This document shows, one piece after another, positions 14,667 to 22,592 of a stretch of DNA of 36,241 nucleotides (positions are counted from its first letter, which is position 1; each line of letters begins with the position of its first letter). The stretch spans positions 1 through 36,241 of the forward strand of contig DATCLS010000065.1 of assembly GCA_036563805.1 (NCBI GenBank), read 5' to 3'. The DNA comes from DATCLS01 sp036563805. GTDB taxonomy: Bacteria > Actinomycetota > Acidimicrobiia > Acidimicrobiales > VFJN01. The translations under genes were made by a program, and so were the position numbers. The notes beneath the pieces are model-generated. The model saw only the letters and a program-made list of their open reading frames with translations, ran no database searches and had not been told where the DNA came from.

Positions 14667-15644
14667 TCACCCCACGAGCTTCGAGAGGGTCTGGCCGAGC
14701 AGCTCGACGTTCTCGGGGTCGTGGCCGTTGGCCGGCAGGTTGCAGGTGAAGCCGTCGAGCCCGAGCTCGAGCACCGCCGCCAGCTTCTCCCCCACCTCGT
14801 CCGGGTCGCCCATCGTGAAGCGGCTCTCGACGAAGCGGCGGGTCTCCTCGTCCGCGGTGGCCAGGTCGATGCCCAGCTCGCCCACGTAGCGGACCACCGC
14901 GGCCTCGGCCTCCTCGTGGGTGGGGGCGATGCAGACGGTGCGCTGGAGGGTGACCGTGATCTCCGAGCGGTCGCGGCCCAGCCGCTCGCAGTGCCCGGCC
15001 AGGGCGTCGAGCTTGCGGGGGACCTCGGACGGGTCGGCCAACAGGTTGGACTCGTCCGCGTACTGCGCGGCGAGCCGCAGCGTCTTGCGCTCGCCGCCCC
15101 CGCCGATCATGACGGGGATGCGGCCCACGGGCGGCGGCTGGTTGATCGCCTCCTTCACCCGGTAGTGGTGGCCGTCGACCGTCGGGCGCTCGTCGCGCAG
15201 CATGGGCAGGATGATCTGCAGCGCCTCTTCGAGCTTCTCGAAGCGGTCGGTGAACGTGCCGAACTCGAAGCCGAGCGCGTCGTGCTCGAGCTCGTACCAA
15301 CCGGCGCCGATGCCGAGCTGGGCCCGGCCCCGTGACACGATGTCGAGGGCGGTGACGGTCTTGGCCAGCAGCGCCGGGTTCCGGTAGGTGTTGCCGGTCA
15401 CCAACGCCCCCAGGCGCACGGTCGAGGTCCGCTGCGCCAGGGCGGCCAGCAGCGTGTAGCACTCGATCATGTAGTTCTCGGGCGGGCCGAGTTGCGGCAG
15501 CTGATAGAAGTGGTCCATCACCAGGACCGTGTCGAAGCCCGAGCGCTCCGCGGCCTCGGCCTGCCGGGCCACCGCCTCGAACAGCCCGTCGGGACCGACG
15601 CCGGGGTAGGTGAAGTTGGGGATCTGGTAGCCGAGCTTGGTCAC
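14667..15644 (-). CDS. LLM class F420-dependent oxidoreductase
   Basis: A 325-aa luciferase-like enzyme of the F420-dependent type. Marks are the start LGYQIPNFTYPG, VLVMDHFYQLP, VRLGALVTGNTYRNPALLAKTV within a single conserved block, LGIGAGWYELEHDALGFEFG, also a family hallmark, and VMIGGGGERKTLRLAAQYAD. GTG 15644 is preceded at exactly 7 nt by TACCGT, so the mRNA is probably leaderless. The upstream neighbour on the same strand is a Ddn-type F420 enzyme, 72 bp away, which supports F420 as cofactor. The siderophore lipoprotein follows 72 bp downstream but has its own iron box. The substrate is unknown. Confidence 0.9.
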   Translation of the reverse strand: MTKLGYQIPNFTYPGVGPDGLFEAVARQAEAAERSGFDTVLVMDHFYQLPQLGPPENYMIECYTLLAALAQRTSTVRLGALVTGNTYRNPALLAKTVTALDIVSRGRAQLGIGAGWYELEHDALGFEFGTFTDRFEKLEEALQIILPMLRDERPTVDGHHYRVKEAINQPPPVGRIPVMIGGGGERKTLRLAAQYADESNLLADPSEVPRKLDALAGHCERLGRDRSEITVTLQRTVCIAPTHEEAEAAVVRYVGELGIDLATADEETRRFVESRFTMGDPDEVGEKLAAVLELGLDGFTCNLPANGHDPENVELLGQTLSKLVG

Positions 15645-15651
15645 GCCCCGG

Positions 15652-15657
15652 ACGGTA
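15652..15657 (-). promoter_or_regulatory. -10 element of a leaderless transcript (LLM gene)
   Basis: TACCGT on the minus strand lies 7 nt before the GTG at 15644, placing the predicted transcription start on or next to the start codon. Confidence 0.5.
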
Positions 15658-15716
15658 CGGGTTGGAGCGCGCTCGAAGTCAAGGGACCGGTCGCCGGGCC
15701 CGGCCGGCGCGACCGC

Positions 15717-16124
15717 CTACGCGACCGGCTCGAGCACCACGACGGGGATCTGCCGGCTCGTGCGCTCCTCGTACTCGGCGAACGCCGGCACCAGCTCCTT
15801 CTGCCGGGCCCACAGCCGCTCGCGCTCGTCGCCCTCGGCCACCCGGGCCCGGGCCCGCCGCGTCTCGGTGCCGACCTCGACGGTCACGTCGGGGTGGGCG
15901 ACGACGTTGTGGTACCAGTCCGGGTTGTCGGGGGCGCCGCCCTTGGAGGCGAAGATCACCATCCGGTCACCGTCGGCCTGGTACACGAGCGGCGTCACCC
16001 GCTCCTTGCCCGTCTTGGCCCCGGTGGCGTGCAGGATGAGCATGGGCATGCCGGCGAAGGGCCCGCCGACCTGCCCACCGTTCGCCCGGAACTCCTCGAT
16101 GATCTGCGCGTTCCAATCGGACAC
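15717..16124 (-). CDS. Ddn-type F420-dependent reductase (nitroreductase/DUF385 family)
   Basis: A 135-aa split-barrel flavin/deazaflavin-dependent oxidoreductase (FDOR-A, Ddn-like). The family marks are HATGAKTGKERVTPLVY (about 32-48), FASKGGAPDNPDWYHNVVAHPDV as the cofactor-contacting loop, and the ERLWARQKELVPAFAEYEERT helix near the C-terminus. Members use F420H2 to reduce quinones, enones or nitro compounds; M. tuberculosis Ddn activates pretomanid. GTG 16124 has a TAACCT box 9 nt upstream and no good ribosome-binding site. It is divergent from the VOC gene and is followed by an F420-type LLM gene. The natural substrate is unknown. Confidence 0.92.
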   Translation of the reverse strand: MSDWNAQIIEEFRANGGQVGGPFAGMPMLILHATGAKTGKERVTPLVYQADGDRMVIFASKGGAPDNPDWYHNVVAHPDVTVEVGTETRRARARVAEGDERERLWARQKELVPAFAEYEERTSRQIPVVVLEPVA

Positions 16125-16216
16125 CCGGAGCAGGTTACCGACCCGCCGTCCGGTCGCCGGCGGGCGGTCCGGTGGTACGGTCGATTCTCCACACGGCCAG
16201 AGGGCAGAGGGGCGCC

Positions 16217-16681
16217 ATGCTCACCACACCGCGCTGGACGCACATCGCTCTCCCGTCGCTCGACCTCGACACGTCGGTCGATTGGTACCTGCGGTACACG
16301 CCGCTCTCGGTGCTCGACCAGCGTGAGGACGCCGAGGGCCGCAGCGCCTGGCTAGCCCACGAGGGCCAGGTGGTGAACCCGTTCGTGCTGGTCCTCGTGA
16401 TGTTCAACCGCACCCAGGGCACGCCCCAGCCCCAGCTGGGGCCGTTCGCCCACCTGGGCATCGAGGTCCCCGAGCGGGCCGACGTCGACCGGCTGGCCGA
16501 GATGGCCCGAGCCGAGGGCTGCCTGCACTGGGAGCCCACCGAGATGCCCGCCCCGGTCGGCTACATCTGCGCCCTCAAGGACCCCGACGGCAACGTCGTC
16601 GAGATCAGCCACGACCAGGGCGTGTACGCCAAGGTGCAGGAGGTCTGGGGCGATCGCGACCGCCAGCCCGCCGGGAGCTGA
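16217..16681 (+). CDS. VOC family protein (glyoxalase/extradiol dioxygenase fold)
   Basis: A 154-aa vicinal-oxygen-chelate protein. The first beta-alpha-beta-beta-beta module starts with WTHIALPSLD (His9), the second with FAHLGIEV (His79), and the last strand GNVVEIS supplies Glu129, so the likely metal ligands His9, His79 and Glu129 are in place. VOC enzymes include glyoxalases, dioxygenases, epimerases and resistance proteins; the function is not assignable here. ATG 16217 follows AGAGGGG at 5 nt. It is divergent from the Ddn-like gene and lies 63 bp before the hydroxyacid dehydrogenase gene, which seems to have its own promoter. Confidence 0.85.
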   Translation: MLTTPRWTHIALPSLDLDTSVDWYLRYTPLSVLDQREDAEGRSAWLAHEGQVVNPFVLVLVMFNRTQGTPQPQLGPFAHLGIEVPERADVDRLAEMARAEGCLHWEPTEMPAPVGYICALKDPDGNVVEISHDQGVYAKVQEVWGDRDRQPAGS

Positions 16682-16730
16682 CCGCGGCAGGGGTCGACGG
16701 GGCCCGGGGCCGACCGCGCTCGACGGGCGG

Positions 16731-16736
16731 TAGGTT
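16731..16736 (+). promoter_or_regulatory. -10 element of a leaderless transcript (D-2-hydroxyacid dehydrogenase gene)
   Basis: TAGGTT lies 8 nt before the GTG at 16745 with no ribosome-binding site between, as expected for a leaderless actinobacterial mRNA. Confidence 0.45.
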
Positions 16737-16744
16737 CCCCGCCC

Positions 16745-17701
16745 GTGACCGCCCTCCGCATCGCCGTGCTCGACGACTACCAGGGCGTGGCCGCCGGCGT
16801 CGACTGGTCGGCCGTGCCCGCCCCCGTCGACGTGCACGCCTTCCGCCACCACATCGACGACCCCGACGAGCTGGCCGCCGCACTGCGCCCCTTCGACGTG
16901 GTGGTGGCCATGCGGGAGCGGACGCCACTCGACGCCGCGCTGTTCGCCCGCCTCCCCGACCTGCGGCTGGTGGTCACGACCGGCCCCCGCAACGCGGTGA
17001 TCGACGTCGGGGCGGCGGCGGCACGCGGCGTGGTGGTGAGCGGCACCGGCGGCTACGTCACCCCGACCTCCGAGCTGACGTGGGCGCTGATCCTGGCCGT
17101 GCAGCGGCACGTCCCGGCCGAGGACGCCGCCATCCGGGCCGGCGGCTGGCAGCACACGATCGGCCGGGAGCTGGCCGGCCGGACGCTCGGCCTGGTCGGG
17201 CTCGGGCGGATCGGCGCGCTGGTGGCGGAGGTCGGCCGGGCGTTCCGCATGGACGTCGTGGCCTGGAGCCAGAACCTGACCGATGAGCGGGCCGCCGAGG
17301 TCGGCGTGCGCCGCGTGGCGAAGGACGAGCTGTTCGCCCGGTCGGACGTCGTGTCGATCCACCTCGTGCTGTCCGACCGCACCCGGGGGCTGGTGGGCGA
17401 AGCCGAGCTGGCGGCGATGAAGCCGACCGCCATCCTGGTCAACACCTCGCGGGGACCGATCGTCGACGAGGCCGCGCTCGTCCGGGCCCTGCACGAGGGT
17501 CGGATCGCCGGCGCCGGCCTCGACGTGTTCGACCGCGAGCCCCTGCCCGCCGACCACCCGCTGCGCTCGGCGCCCCGGACCGTGCTCACGCCCCACATCG
17601 GCTACGTGACCGACGGGCTCTACGAGCAGTTCTTCCGCGAGATCGTCGAGGACGTGGCCGCCTTCGCCGCCGGCGCGCCCATCCGGGTCATCGAGCCCTG
17701 A
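16745..17701 (+). CDS. D-2-hydroxyacid dehydrogenase family protein
   Basis: A 318-aa NAD-dependent D-2-hydroxyacid dehydrogenase of the formate/glycerate dehydrogenase superfamily. The Rossmann motif GLGRIG is at 152-157. The catalytic triad is complete: Arg236 (NTSRGP), Glu265 (FDREPLP) and His284 (TPHIG). DVVSIHLVLSDRTRGLVG is the usual helix after the cofactor domain. It would interconvert a D-2-hydroxyacid and a 2-oxoacid; the exact substrate cannot be read. GTG 16745 begins right after a TANNNT box. It is convergent with the ABC permease and separated from it by a 16-bp tandem repeat. Confidence 0.93.
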   Translation: MTALRIAVLDDYQGVAAGVDWSAVPAPVDVHAFRHHIDDPDELAAALRPFDVVVAMRERTPLDAALFARLPDLRLVVTTGPRNAVIDVGAAAARGVVVSGTGGYVTPTSELTWALILAVQRHVPAEDAAIRAGGWQHTIGRELAGRTLGLVGLGRIGALVAEVGRAFRMDVVAWSQNLTDERAAEVGVRRVAKDELFARSDVVSIHLVLSDRTRGLVGEAELAAMKPTAILVNTSRGPIVDEAALVRALHEGRIAGAGLDVFDREPLPADHPLRSAPRTVLTPHIGYVTDGLYEQFFREIVEDVAAFAAGAPIRVIEP

Positions 17702-17719
17702 CCAGCCGCGGGCCGGGCC

Positions 17720-17767
17720 GCTACGTCGGCACCCGGCTACGTCAGCGATCGGCTACGTCAGCACCCG
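17720..17767. repeat. 16-bp tandem repeat, 3 copies, covering the permease stop codon
   Basis: Copies lie at 17720-17735, 17736-17751 and 17752-17767, each GCTACGTC(G/A)GC(ACCC/GATC)G. Copy 3 encodes the last residues and the TAG stop of the ABC permease on the minus strand. Copies 1 and 2 lie just downstream of it, so the gene's 3' end has been duplicated twice. Confidence 0.85.
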
Positions 17768-18613
17768 GCGGCGGAACCCCCGGATGCCCTCGGCCAGGAA
17801 GGCGGCGCAGAAGCCGATGGCCACCGGGTAGACCACGTAGAGGTGCATGTGGGAGGCGCTGGTGAACGCCGCCCGCATCCCCTCGTTCACGTAGATCAGC
17901 GGGTTGATCAGCACCAGCGTCTGCAGCCAGTGGAACGACCCGATGGTCACCGGCGCCAAGGCGGTCCAGCTGTAGTAGGTGCCGCCGAGGAACGTCACCG
18001 GCAACACGACGAAGCCGAACATCAGGCCGATGTTGCGGGACTCGAACTTGGTGCCGAGCACCAGGCCGAGCGACGACATGGCGATGCAGAACAGCGGGAC
18101 GAGCGTCACCGCGATCCACCAGTCGACCTCGAGGTCGACCTCGACCCCGCGGGCGTGGACCACGTACGCCATCGGGAACACGATCAGCGCCGCCAGCAGG
18201 CCCTGCACCGCCCCCGAGAGGACCTTGGCCACCGCCACCAGCCACAACGGGCACGGCGCCTGGACCCTGTCCTCGATCTCGCGGGTGAAGCCGAACTCCT
18301 GGGCCATGACCATGGCCACCGCCTGGATCCCCTGGAACATGATGGCGATGCCGACCACCCCCGGGACCAGCACGGTGGCGAACGCCGACTGGCCGGACCG
18401 CCCGCCGCCCGAGCCGACGCCCTGGCCGATCGTCGGGAAGACGTAGAGGAACACGAACACCAGCAGGAACGGCTGGATGAGCGTGCGCCCCACGAACTCG
18501 TACTTGTTCTTGCGCAGCACGGTCAGGTCGCGCCGGATCAGGGCGGCGAGGGCGCTGCGGCTGGCGGCCGCCACGGAGCGGGGCGGTGTGGTGGCGATCG
18601 GTCCGCCGTGCAT
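17753..18613 (-). CDS. ABC-2 type transporter permease (DrrB-like)
   Basis: A 286-aa integral membrane subunit with about six hydrophobic segments: around 48-64, 82-103, 130-155, 168-188, 198-215 and 258-276. Typical features are the N-terminal RDLTVLRKNKYEFVGRTLIQP helix entering the membrane, GFTREIEDRVQAPCPLWLVAVAK as the cytoplasmic loop after the second segment, and VLPVTFLGGTYY. This resembles DrrB-type drug or lipid exporters. Its ATG (18613-18611) overlaps the ATPase stop by one base (TGATG), so the two are translated together. The cargo is unknown. Confidence 0.9.
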   Translation of the reverse strand: MHGGPIATTPPRSVAAASRSALAALIRRDLTVLRKNKYEFVGRTLIQPFLLVFVFLYVFPTIGQGVGSGGGRSGQSAFATVLVPGVVGIAIMFQGIQAVAMVMAQEFGFTREIEDRVQAPCPLWLVAVAKVLSGAVQGLLAALIVFPMAYVVHARGVEVDLEVDWWIAVTLVPLFCIAMSSLGLVLGTKFESRNIGLMFGFVVLPVTFLGGTYYSWTALAPVTIGSFHWLQTLVLINPLIYVNEGMRAAFTSASHMHLYVVYPVAIGFCAAFLAEGIRGFRRRVLT

Positions 18614-19566
18614 CAGTCGCGCAGCTCCTTACCGGTGAGGTTGATGAACACCGTCTCGAGGCTCGGCTCGGCCACCGACAGGTCGACCAGGTCGTAGCCC
18701 GCCTGCTCGGTGGCGGCCACGATCCGGGGCACGAGCCGGTCGGTGCGGGTGACGTGCATCTCGAGCCCGCCGGCGACCGGCCGGGTGCGGGTCACCCCGT
18801 CGACGCGGTCGGCCAGGACGGTGGCGAGGCCGTCGAGGGGGCCGTCGACCTTGACCGTCACCAAGGTGTCGGCGCCGACCGTCCGCTTCAGGCCCGCCGG
18901 GGTGTCGAGCGCCAGGATGCGGCCGTGGTCCATGATCGCCACCCGGTCGCAGAGCTGGTCGGCCTCCTCCATGTAGTGGGTCGTGAGCAGGATGGTCTGG
19001 CCGTCGGCGTGCAGCTCGCCCAGGATCTCCCACAGGGCGATGCGGCTCTGGGGGTCGAGGCCGGCGGTCGGCTCGTCGAGGAACAGCACGGCGGGGCGGT
19101 GCATGATCGACCGGGCCACCATGAGGCGCTGGGCCATGCCGCCGGACAGGGCGTAGACCGAGGCGTCGGCCCACCGGGCCAGGCGGAACCGCTCCAGCAG
19201 CTCGCCCGCCAGCCGGCGCGACTCGCGGGACGACATGCCGAACAGCAGGCCGTGGAAGTAGAGGTTCTCGATCACGGTCAGCTGGCGGTCGAGCGTGTTC
19301 TGTTGCGACACGACGCCCGACAGCTGCTTGGCCAGCGCGGGGTGCCGGACCACGTCCACGTCGCCGATGAACGCCTGCCCGCGCGTGGGGATCACCCGCG
19401 TCGTGAGCACGCCGACCGTCGTGGTCTTGCCGGCGCCGTTCGGGCCCAGCAGCCCGAAGATCTCGCCTTGGTGGATCTCCAGGTCCAGCTCGTCGACGGC
19501 CCGGAAGTCGGTGCCGGCGTACTGCTTCGTCAGCCCGATCGTGCGGATGATGGCGGGCTCGGCCAT
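18613..19566 (-). CDS. ABC transporter ATP-binding protein (DrrA-like)
   Basis: A 317-aa ATPase of the daunorubicin-resistance (DrrA) type, the energy-coupling subunit for the permease downstream. Walker A GPNGAGKTT is at 41-49, the Q-loop at Q88/Q89, the signature LSGGM at 140-144, Walker B with D-loop LFLDEPTAGLDP at 161-172, and the switch His in TTHYMEEADQL. The C-terminal extension (about 225-317) with DLSVAEPSLETVFINLTG is typical of this subfamily. ATG 19566 is preferred; ATG 19593 in the same frame is an alternative. The Shine-Dalgarno sequence is 12 nt upstream and sits within a perfect inverted repeat. It is preceded on the same strand by a histidine-kinase-like gene (95-bp gap). 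Confidence 0.94.
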   Translation of the reverse strand: MAEPAIIRTIGLTKQYAGTDFRAVDELDLEIHQGEIFGLLGPNGAGKTTTVGVLTTRVIPTRGQAFIGDVDVVRHPALAKQLSGVVSQQNTLDRQLTVIENLYFHGLLFGMSSRESRRLAGELLERFRLARWADASVYALSGGMAQRLMVARSIMHRPAVLFLDEPTAGLDPQSRIALWEILGELHADGQTILLTTHYMEEADQLCDRVAIMDHGRILALDTPAGLKRTVGADTLVTVKVDGPLDGLATVLADRVDGVTRTRPVAGGLEMHVTRTDRLVPRIVAATEQAGYDLVDLSVAEPSLETVFINLTGKELRD

Positions 19567-19577
19567 GCGGTCACACA

Positions 19578-19614
19578 CCTCCTCCGCCGCCATGCTTACC
19601 CGCGACGGAGGAGG
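19578..19614 (-). promoter_or_regulatory. hairpin masking the ribosome-binding site of the ABC ATPase gene
   Basis: In the minus-strand mRNA, CCTCCTCCG (19614-19606) pairs perfectly with CGGAGGAGG (19586-19578) across a 19-nt loop. The second arm is the Shine-Dalgarno sequence of the ATPase, and an in-frame ATG (19593) lies in the loop. Such an anti-Shine-Dalgarno hairpin would limit translation until opened by a ribosome, protein, RNA or ligand. Confidence 0.6.
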
Positions 19615-19661
19615 ATGCGGGAACCGCGCCGAGCGGGCGGCGGCGTGCGCCCGCGCGCGGG

Positions 19662-21899
19662 TCAGTCGGCCGACGGCTCGTCGGGCGGGGCCGACCGGCG
19701 GGCGCCGGGCACGGCCAGCGCCGGGCGCTCGACGCCGCCGGGGAAGGCGGACAGCGCCCGGTACACGTCGAGGTCGGGCTCGTCGTCGGCGTCGTCGACG
19801 TGGTCGCCGGCCCGGACCTCGACGCGGTCGCCAGCCCGGACCTCGGCGTGATCGCCGGCGGCGCCCGGCGCGGCGGCGTCGGGGGCCGCCGGCTCGATGG
19901 GCTCGGGCGCCGGCGGCCCGGCGGGCACCACGGTCGGCGCCGGCAGCACCGGGAGCACGAGGTCCGCCGGCAGGTGCACGGTGGCCGTCACGCCGGCCCC
20001 CGTCGCGGCCGACAGCGCCACCGTCATCCCGTGCCGGGCCGCCAGCCGGGCGGCCACGTGCTGGCCGAGGTGGCGAGACGGCGCGGTCGTCCCGGGCTCC
20101 TCGCCGGCCAGCCGCCGGTTGGCCCGCTCGATCTCGACCCCGGTCAGGGTGGCGCAGGGGTCGACGATGGACAGCACGTACCCGCTGCCCGGCCCGGCGA
20201 CGGCCGCGCCCGCCACGTCGACGGTCTCCTCGGGGAACAGCTCGCGCAGCGCGCTCTCCACCAGCTCGGCCAGCAGGTGGGCCAGGTCGACGACCGCCGA
20301 GCCGGCCACCAGCACGGGCTCGATCCCGACGACCCGGACCCGCTCGGCCCCCACCACCTCGTCGAGCGCCGCCCGGACGATGTCCGCCAGCGGCGCCGGC
20401 TCCCGAGGCGTGTCGGGCGCCGGGCGAGGCTCGACGCCGGCCAGCACGAGCAGCGACTCGGCGTGGCGGCGCAGGCGGAGCGCGTACCGGCTGACCTCGG
20501 CCAGGTCGGGCGCGGAGGTCCGGCCCGGGCGGCGCTCCTCGGGGGCGCCGCTGCCCACCACGTCGGTGATCACGTCGAGCTGCCGGCCGAGCAGGCCCTG
20601 GATCCGCCGGCACAGGTTCACGAACACGTCGGCGAAGTTCCGGCGCAGCACCGCCTGCTCGACGGCGAGGTCGAGCGCCGCCATCTGGACGGCGTTGAGC
20701 TGCTCGGCCAGGTCCGCGACCTCGTCCCGCGACCGGACCGTCACCGGTTCGAGGTCGGGCACCACGACGTCCTGGCCGAGCGGCGTCTCGTGCACCTCGC
20801 GCACGGCCTCGGGCAGGCGCCGGTCGGCCATGTCGCGGGCCTGGAGCGTGAGCGACCGCAGCGGCTCGGTGATCGACCGGGCCACGGCGACGGCGGCCGC
20901 GGCCGCGGCCAGCAGCAGGAGGCCGACGAGCACGATCGTCCGCCGCTGGCCTGCCCGGGCGTCGGCCGCCAGGTCGTCGGCCCGGGCCTGGACGATCCCG
21001 GTCACGTCGCGGATGAAGCCGTAGTAGCTCTCGTCCTGGTCGAGCGACACGCCCTGGAGCAGGCCGGCGACGTGCACCTCACCGGTCTCCCGGAACCGCT
21101 GCTGGACCCCGAAGATGCCGGTCGCCTCGCTCTCCAAACGCAGCGGCTCCCGAAGGTGGGCGTAGGGGCCGGTGACCTGGTCGAGCAGCGCGAAGTGGCT
21201 GCGGTCGGCCTCGGTCATCATGCGGATGACCCGGGCGAAGAGGTCGCGGTCGGTGATGGGGCCGTCGGCCCGCACCGCCTCGATCGTCGACTCCCGCACG
21301 AGCTGGGAGATGCGGTCGATGTGGCGGGAGGCCAGGTCGATGAGCCGGACGCCCTGGCGGAGCTCGGTGTCCTCGATCTCGTGGGCCAGCCGGCTGTTGG
21401 CGTCGGCCAGGGCGGTCACCATCTGGTTGTAGGTCGCCCAGACCCGGTCGCCGCTCGGGTTGTCGACGAGCGGATTGCGCTCGCCCTCGTAGCTGTCGAC
21501 CCGCTCGCGGTTGGCGGCCAGCCCCTCGAGCGCCTCGATGGCGGGCCCGTAGATCCGCTCGGCCCGGCCGCCCCGGCGGCGGACCTCGTCCACGAAGGCC
21601 TCCAGCGACGCGTCGGTCCGGGCCCGGGCCTCGGCCAGCGAGTCGACGTGCAGCTCGATGCCCTCCTCGACGCCGAACAGCCACAGGCTCGTGTAGTTGC
21701 GCTCGGTCATGAGGGCGTTGATGGCCCCGGCCGGGCCGATCGACGCCGTCGCCAGCTCCCCCTGCACGCGGGCCTCGGCCGCCGCCCTGCCACTCTCGGT
21801 GACCTGCACGCCGGCCGCGGCGACCAGCAACGCCAGGGGGACCGCCACGGCCGCCGCCGTCCTCGCCCGGATCCGGACCCTCGGAAACCCCAGCGCCAT
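19662..21899 (-). CDS. nitrate/nitrite-sensing (NIT) histidine-kinase-like protein, probable pseudokinase
   Basis: A 745-aa membrane receptor of the NIT-HAMP-kinase type found in actinobacterial conservons. TM1 is about 15-31, the extracytoplasmic NIT sensor (PF08376; MTERNYTSLWLFG and similar) about 45-310, TM2 about 321-340 and HAMP about 341-415. The helical region VFVNLCRRIQGLLGRQLDVI (425-444) then SRYALRLRRHAESLLVLAG (470-488) aligns with the family's DHLATRMRRHAESLV block, but the family His is Arg471. The ATP domain is also worn: N-box ELVESA has Ser549 for Asn, G1 reads DPC (580-582), and G2 is HLGQHV (610-615). Catalysis is therefore doubtful. A Pro/Ala/Asp-rich tail (about 655-745) follows. 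No roadblock or response-regulator partner is adjacent; the ABC exporter genes follow 95 bp downstream. Confidence 0.85.
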   Translation of the reverse strand: MALGFPRVRIRARTAAAVAVPLALLVAAAGVQVTESGRAAAEARVQGELATASIGPAGAINALMTERNYTSLWLFGVEEGIELHVDSLAEARARTDASLEAFVDEVRRRGGRAERIYGPAIEALEGLAANRERVDSYEGERNPLVDNPSGDRVWATYNQMVTALADANSRLAHEIEDTELRQGVRLIDLASRHIDRISQLVRESTIEAVRADGPITDRDLFARVIRMMTEADRSHFALLDQVTGPYAHLREPLRLESEATGIFGVQQRFRETGEVHVAGLLQGVSLDQDESYYGFIRDVTGIVQARADDLAADARAGQRRTIVLVGLLLLAAAAAAVAVARSITEPLRSLTLQARDMADRRLPEAVREVHETPLGQDVVVPDLEPVTVRSRDEVADLAEQLNAVQMAALDLAVEQAVLRRNFADVFVNLCRRIQGLLGRQLDVITDVVGSGAPEERRPGRTSAPDLAEVSRYALRLRRHAESLLVLAGVEPRPAPDTPREPAPLADIVRAALDEVVGAERVRVVGIEPVLVAGSAVVDLAHLLAELVESALRELFPEETVDVAGAAVAGPGSGYVLSIVDPCATLTGVEIERANRRLAGEEPGTTAPSRHLGQHVAARLAARHGMTVALSAATGAGVTATVHLPADLVLPVLPAPTVVPAGPPAPEPIEPAAPDAAAPGAAGDHAEVRAGDRVEVRAGDHVDDADDEPDLDVYRALSAFPGGVERPALAVPGARRSAPPDEPSAD

Positions 21900-22027
21900 G
21901 TGGTCGTGCCTCGATCCCCCATCGAGCCCGCCTATTGACCCACAGCCGTTCTACCACCGTGCGTGCTGGCGCATCGCGGTTGTAACGCCACTGTTAATGA
22001 ACTGACAGGAACGTCGCCGCCGCCCCG

Positions 22028-22033
22028 TAGCGT
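22028..22033 (+). promoter_or_regulatory. -10 element of a leaderless transcript (NTF2-like gene)
   Basis: TAGCGT is followed by 6 nt and the ATG at 22040, with no ribosome-binding site. Confidence 0.5.
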
Positions 22034-22039
22034 GGCGGC

Positions 22040-22498
22040 ATGCACGGACCGATGGAGCAGTGGCAGTTGGAGGCCCGCGAGGCCATCCGCGATCTGGTGG
22101 CCCGCTACAACGCCAACGGCGACAGCGGGCGGTTCGAGCAGGTCGTGGAGCTGTTCGCGCCCGACGCGGTCATGGAGCTCGACGACGGCGTCCGCCGGGG
22201 CCACGACGAGATCCTGTCCATCTTCACCGGTACCCGCGACCGGCTGCGGGCCGAGGGCACGGACGGCGCCCCGCCCGGCCGGCTGTTCCACTTCACGACC
22301 ACCCACCAGATCGACCTGATCGACCGGTCGACCGCCCGGGGCCGGGCCTACTACCAGGTGCTCACGTCGATCGGGCTCGACCACTGGGGCCGGTACATCG
22401 ACGAGTACCGCACGGTCGACGGCGTGTGGAAGTTCGCCCGCCGCCGGGTGACGACCGACGGCCGAGCGCCCGGGAGCCTGTTCCCAGCGCCGGGCTGA
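22040..22498 (+). CDS. NTF2/SnoaL-like family protein
   Basis: A 152-aa cone-shaped alpha+beta-barrel protein. An N-terminal helix EAREAIRDLVARYNANGDSGRFEQVVELF, the DAVMELDDG strand with RRGHDEILSIF, and the later strands FHFTTTHQIDL, GRAYYQVLTSIGLDHWGRYIDEYRTVDGVWKFARR are typical of SnoaL_4/limonene-epoxide-hydrolase-like NTF2 proteins. Members act as isomerases, hydrolases or binding proteins on small hydrophobic substrates. The function is not assignable. The ATG at 22040 directly follows a TANNNT box at 6 nt; ATG 22052 is a possible alternative. It is divergent from the NIT kinase-like gene. Confidence 0.85.
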   Translation: MHGPMEQWQLEAREAIRDLVARYNANGDSGRFEQVVELFAPDAVMELDDGVRRGHDEILSIFTGTRDRLRAEGTDGAPPGRLFHFTTTHQIDLIDRSTARGRAYYQVLTSIGLDHWGRYIDEYRTVDGVWKFARRRVTTDGRAPGSLFPAPG

Positions 22499-22592
22499 CC
22501 GCTGCGAGCCGCGCACCAACGGCGCCGGGCCGACCGCGCCCCGCCGCCACCGGCTGGCCGCGTCCGCCGCCTTGGCTGCCACGATGGGTGGC

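Noticed and set aside
12225..16124. A natural-product biosynthetic gene cluster.
   Set aside because: P450, LLM and Ddn-type genes occur, but no synthase, ligase, terpene cyclase or scaffold enzyme was found.
19662..21899. A conservon (kinase, roadblock, DUF742, GTPase) around the NIT kinase.
   Set aside because: None of the other three conservon genes is present on either side.
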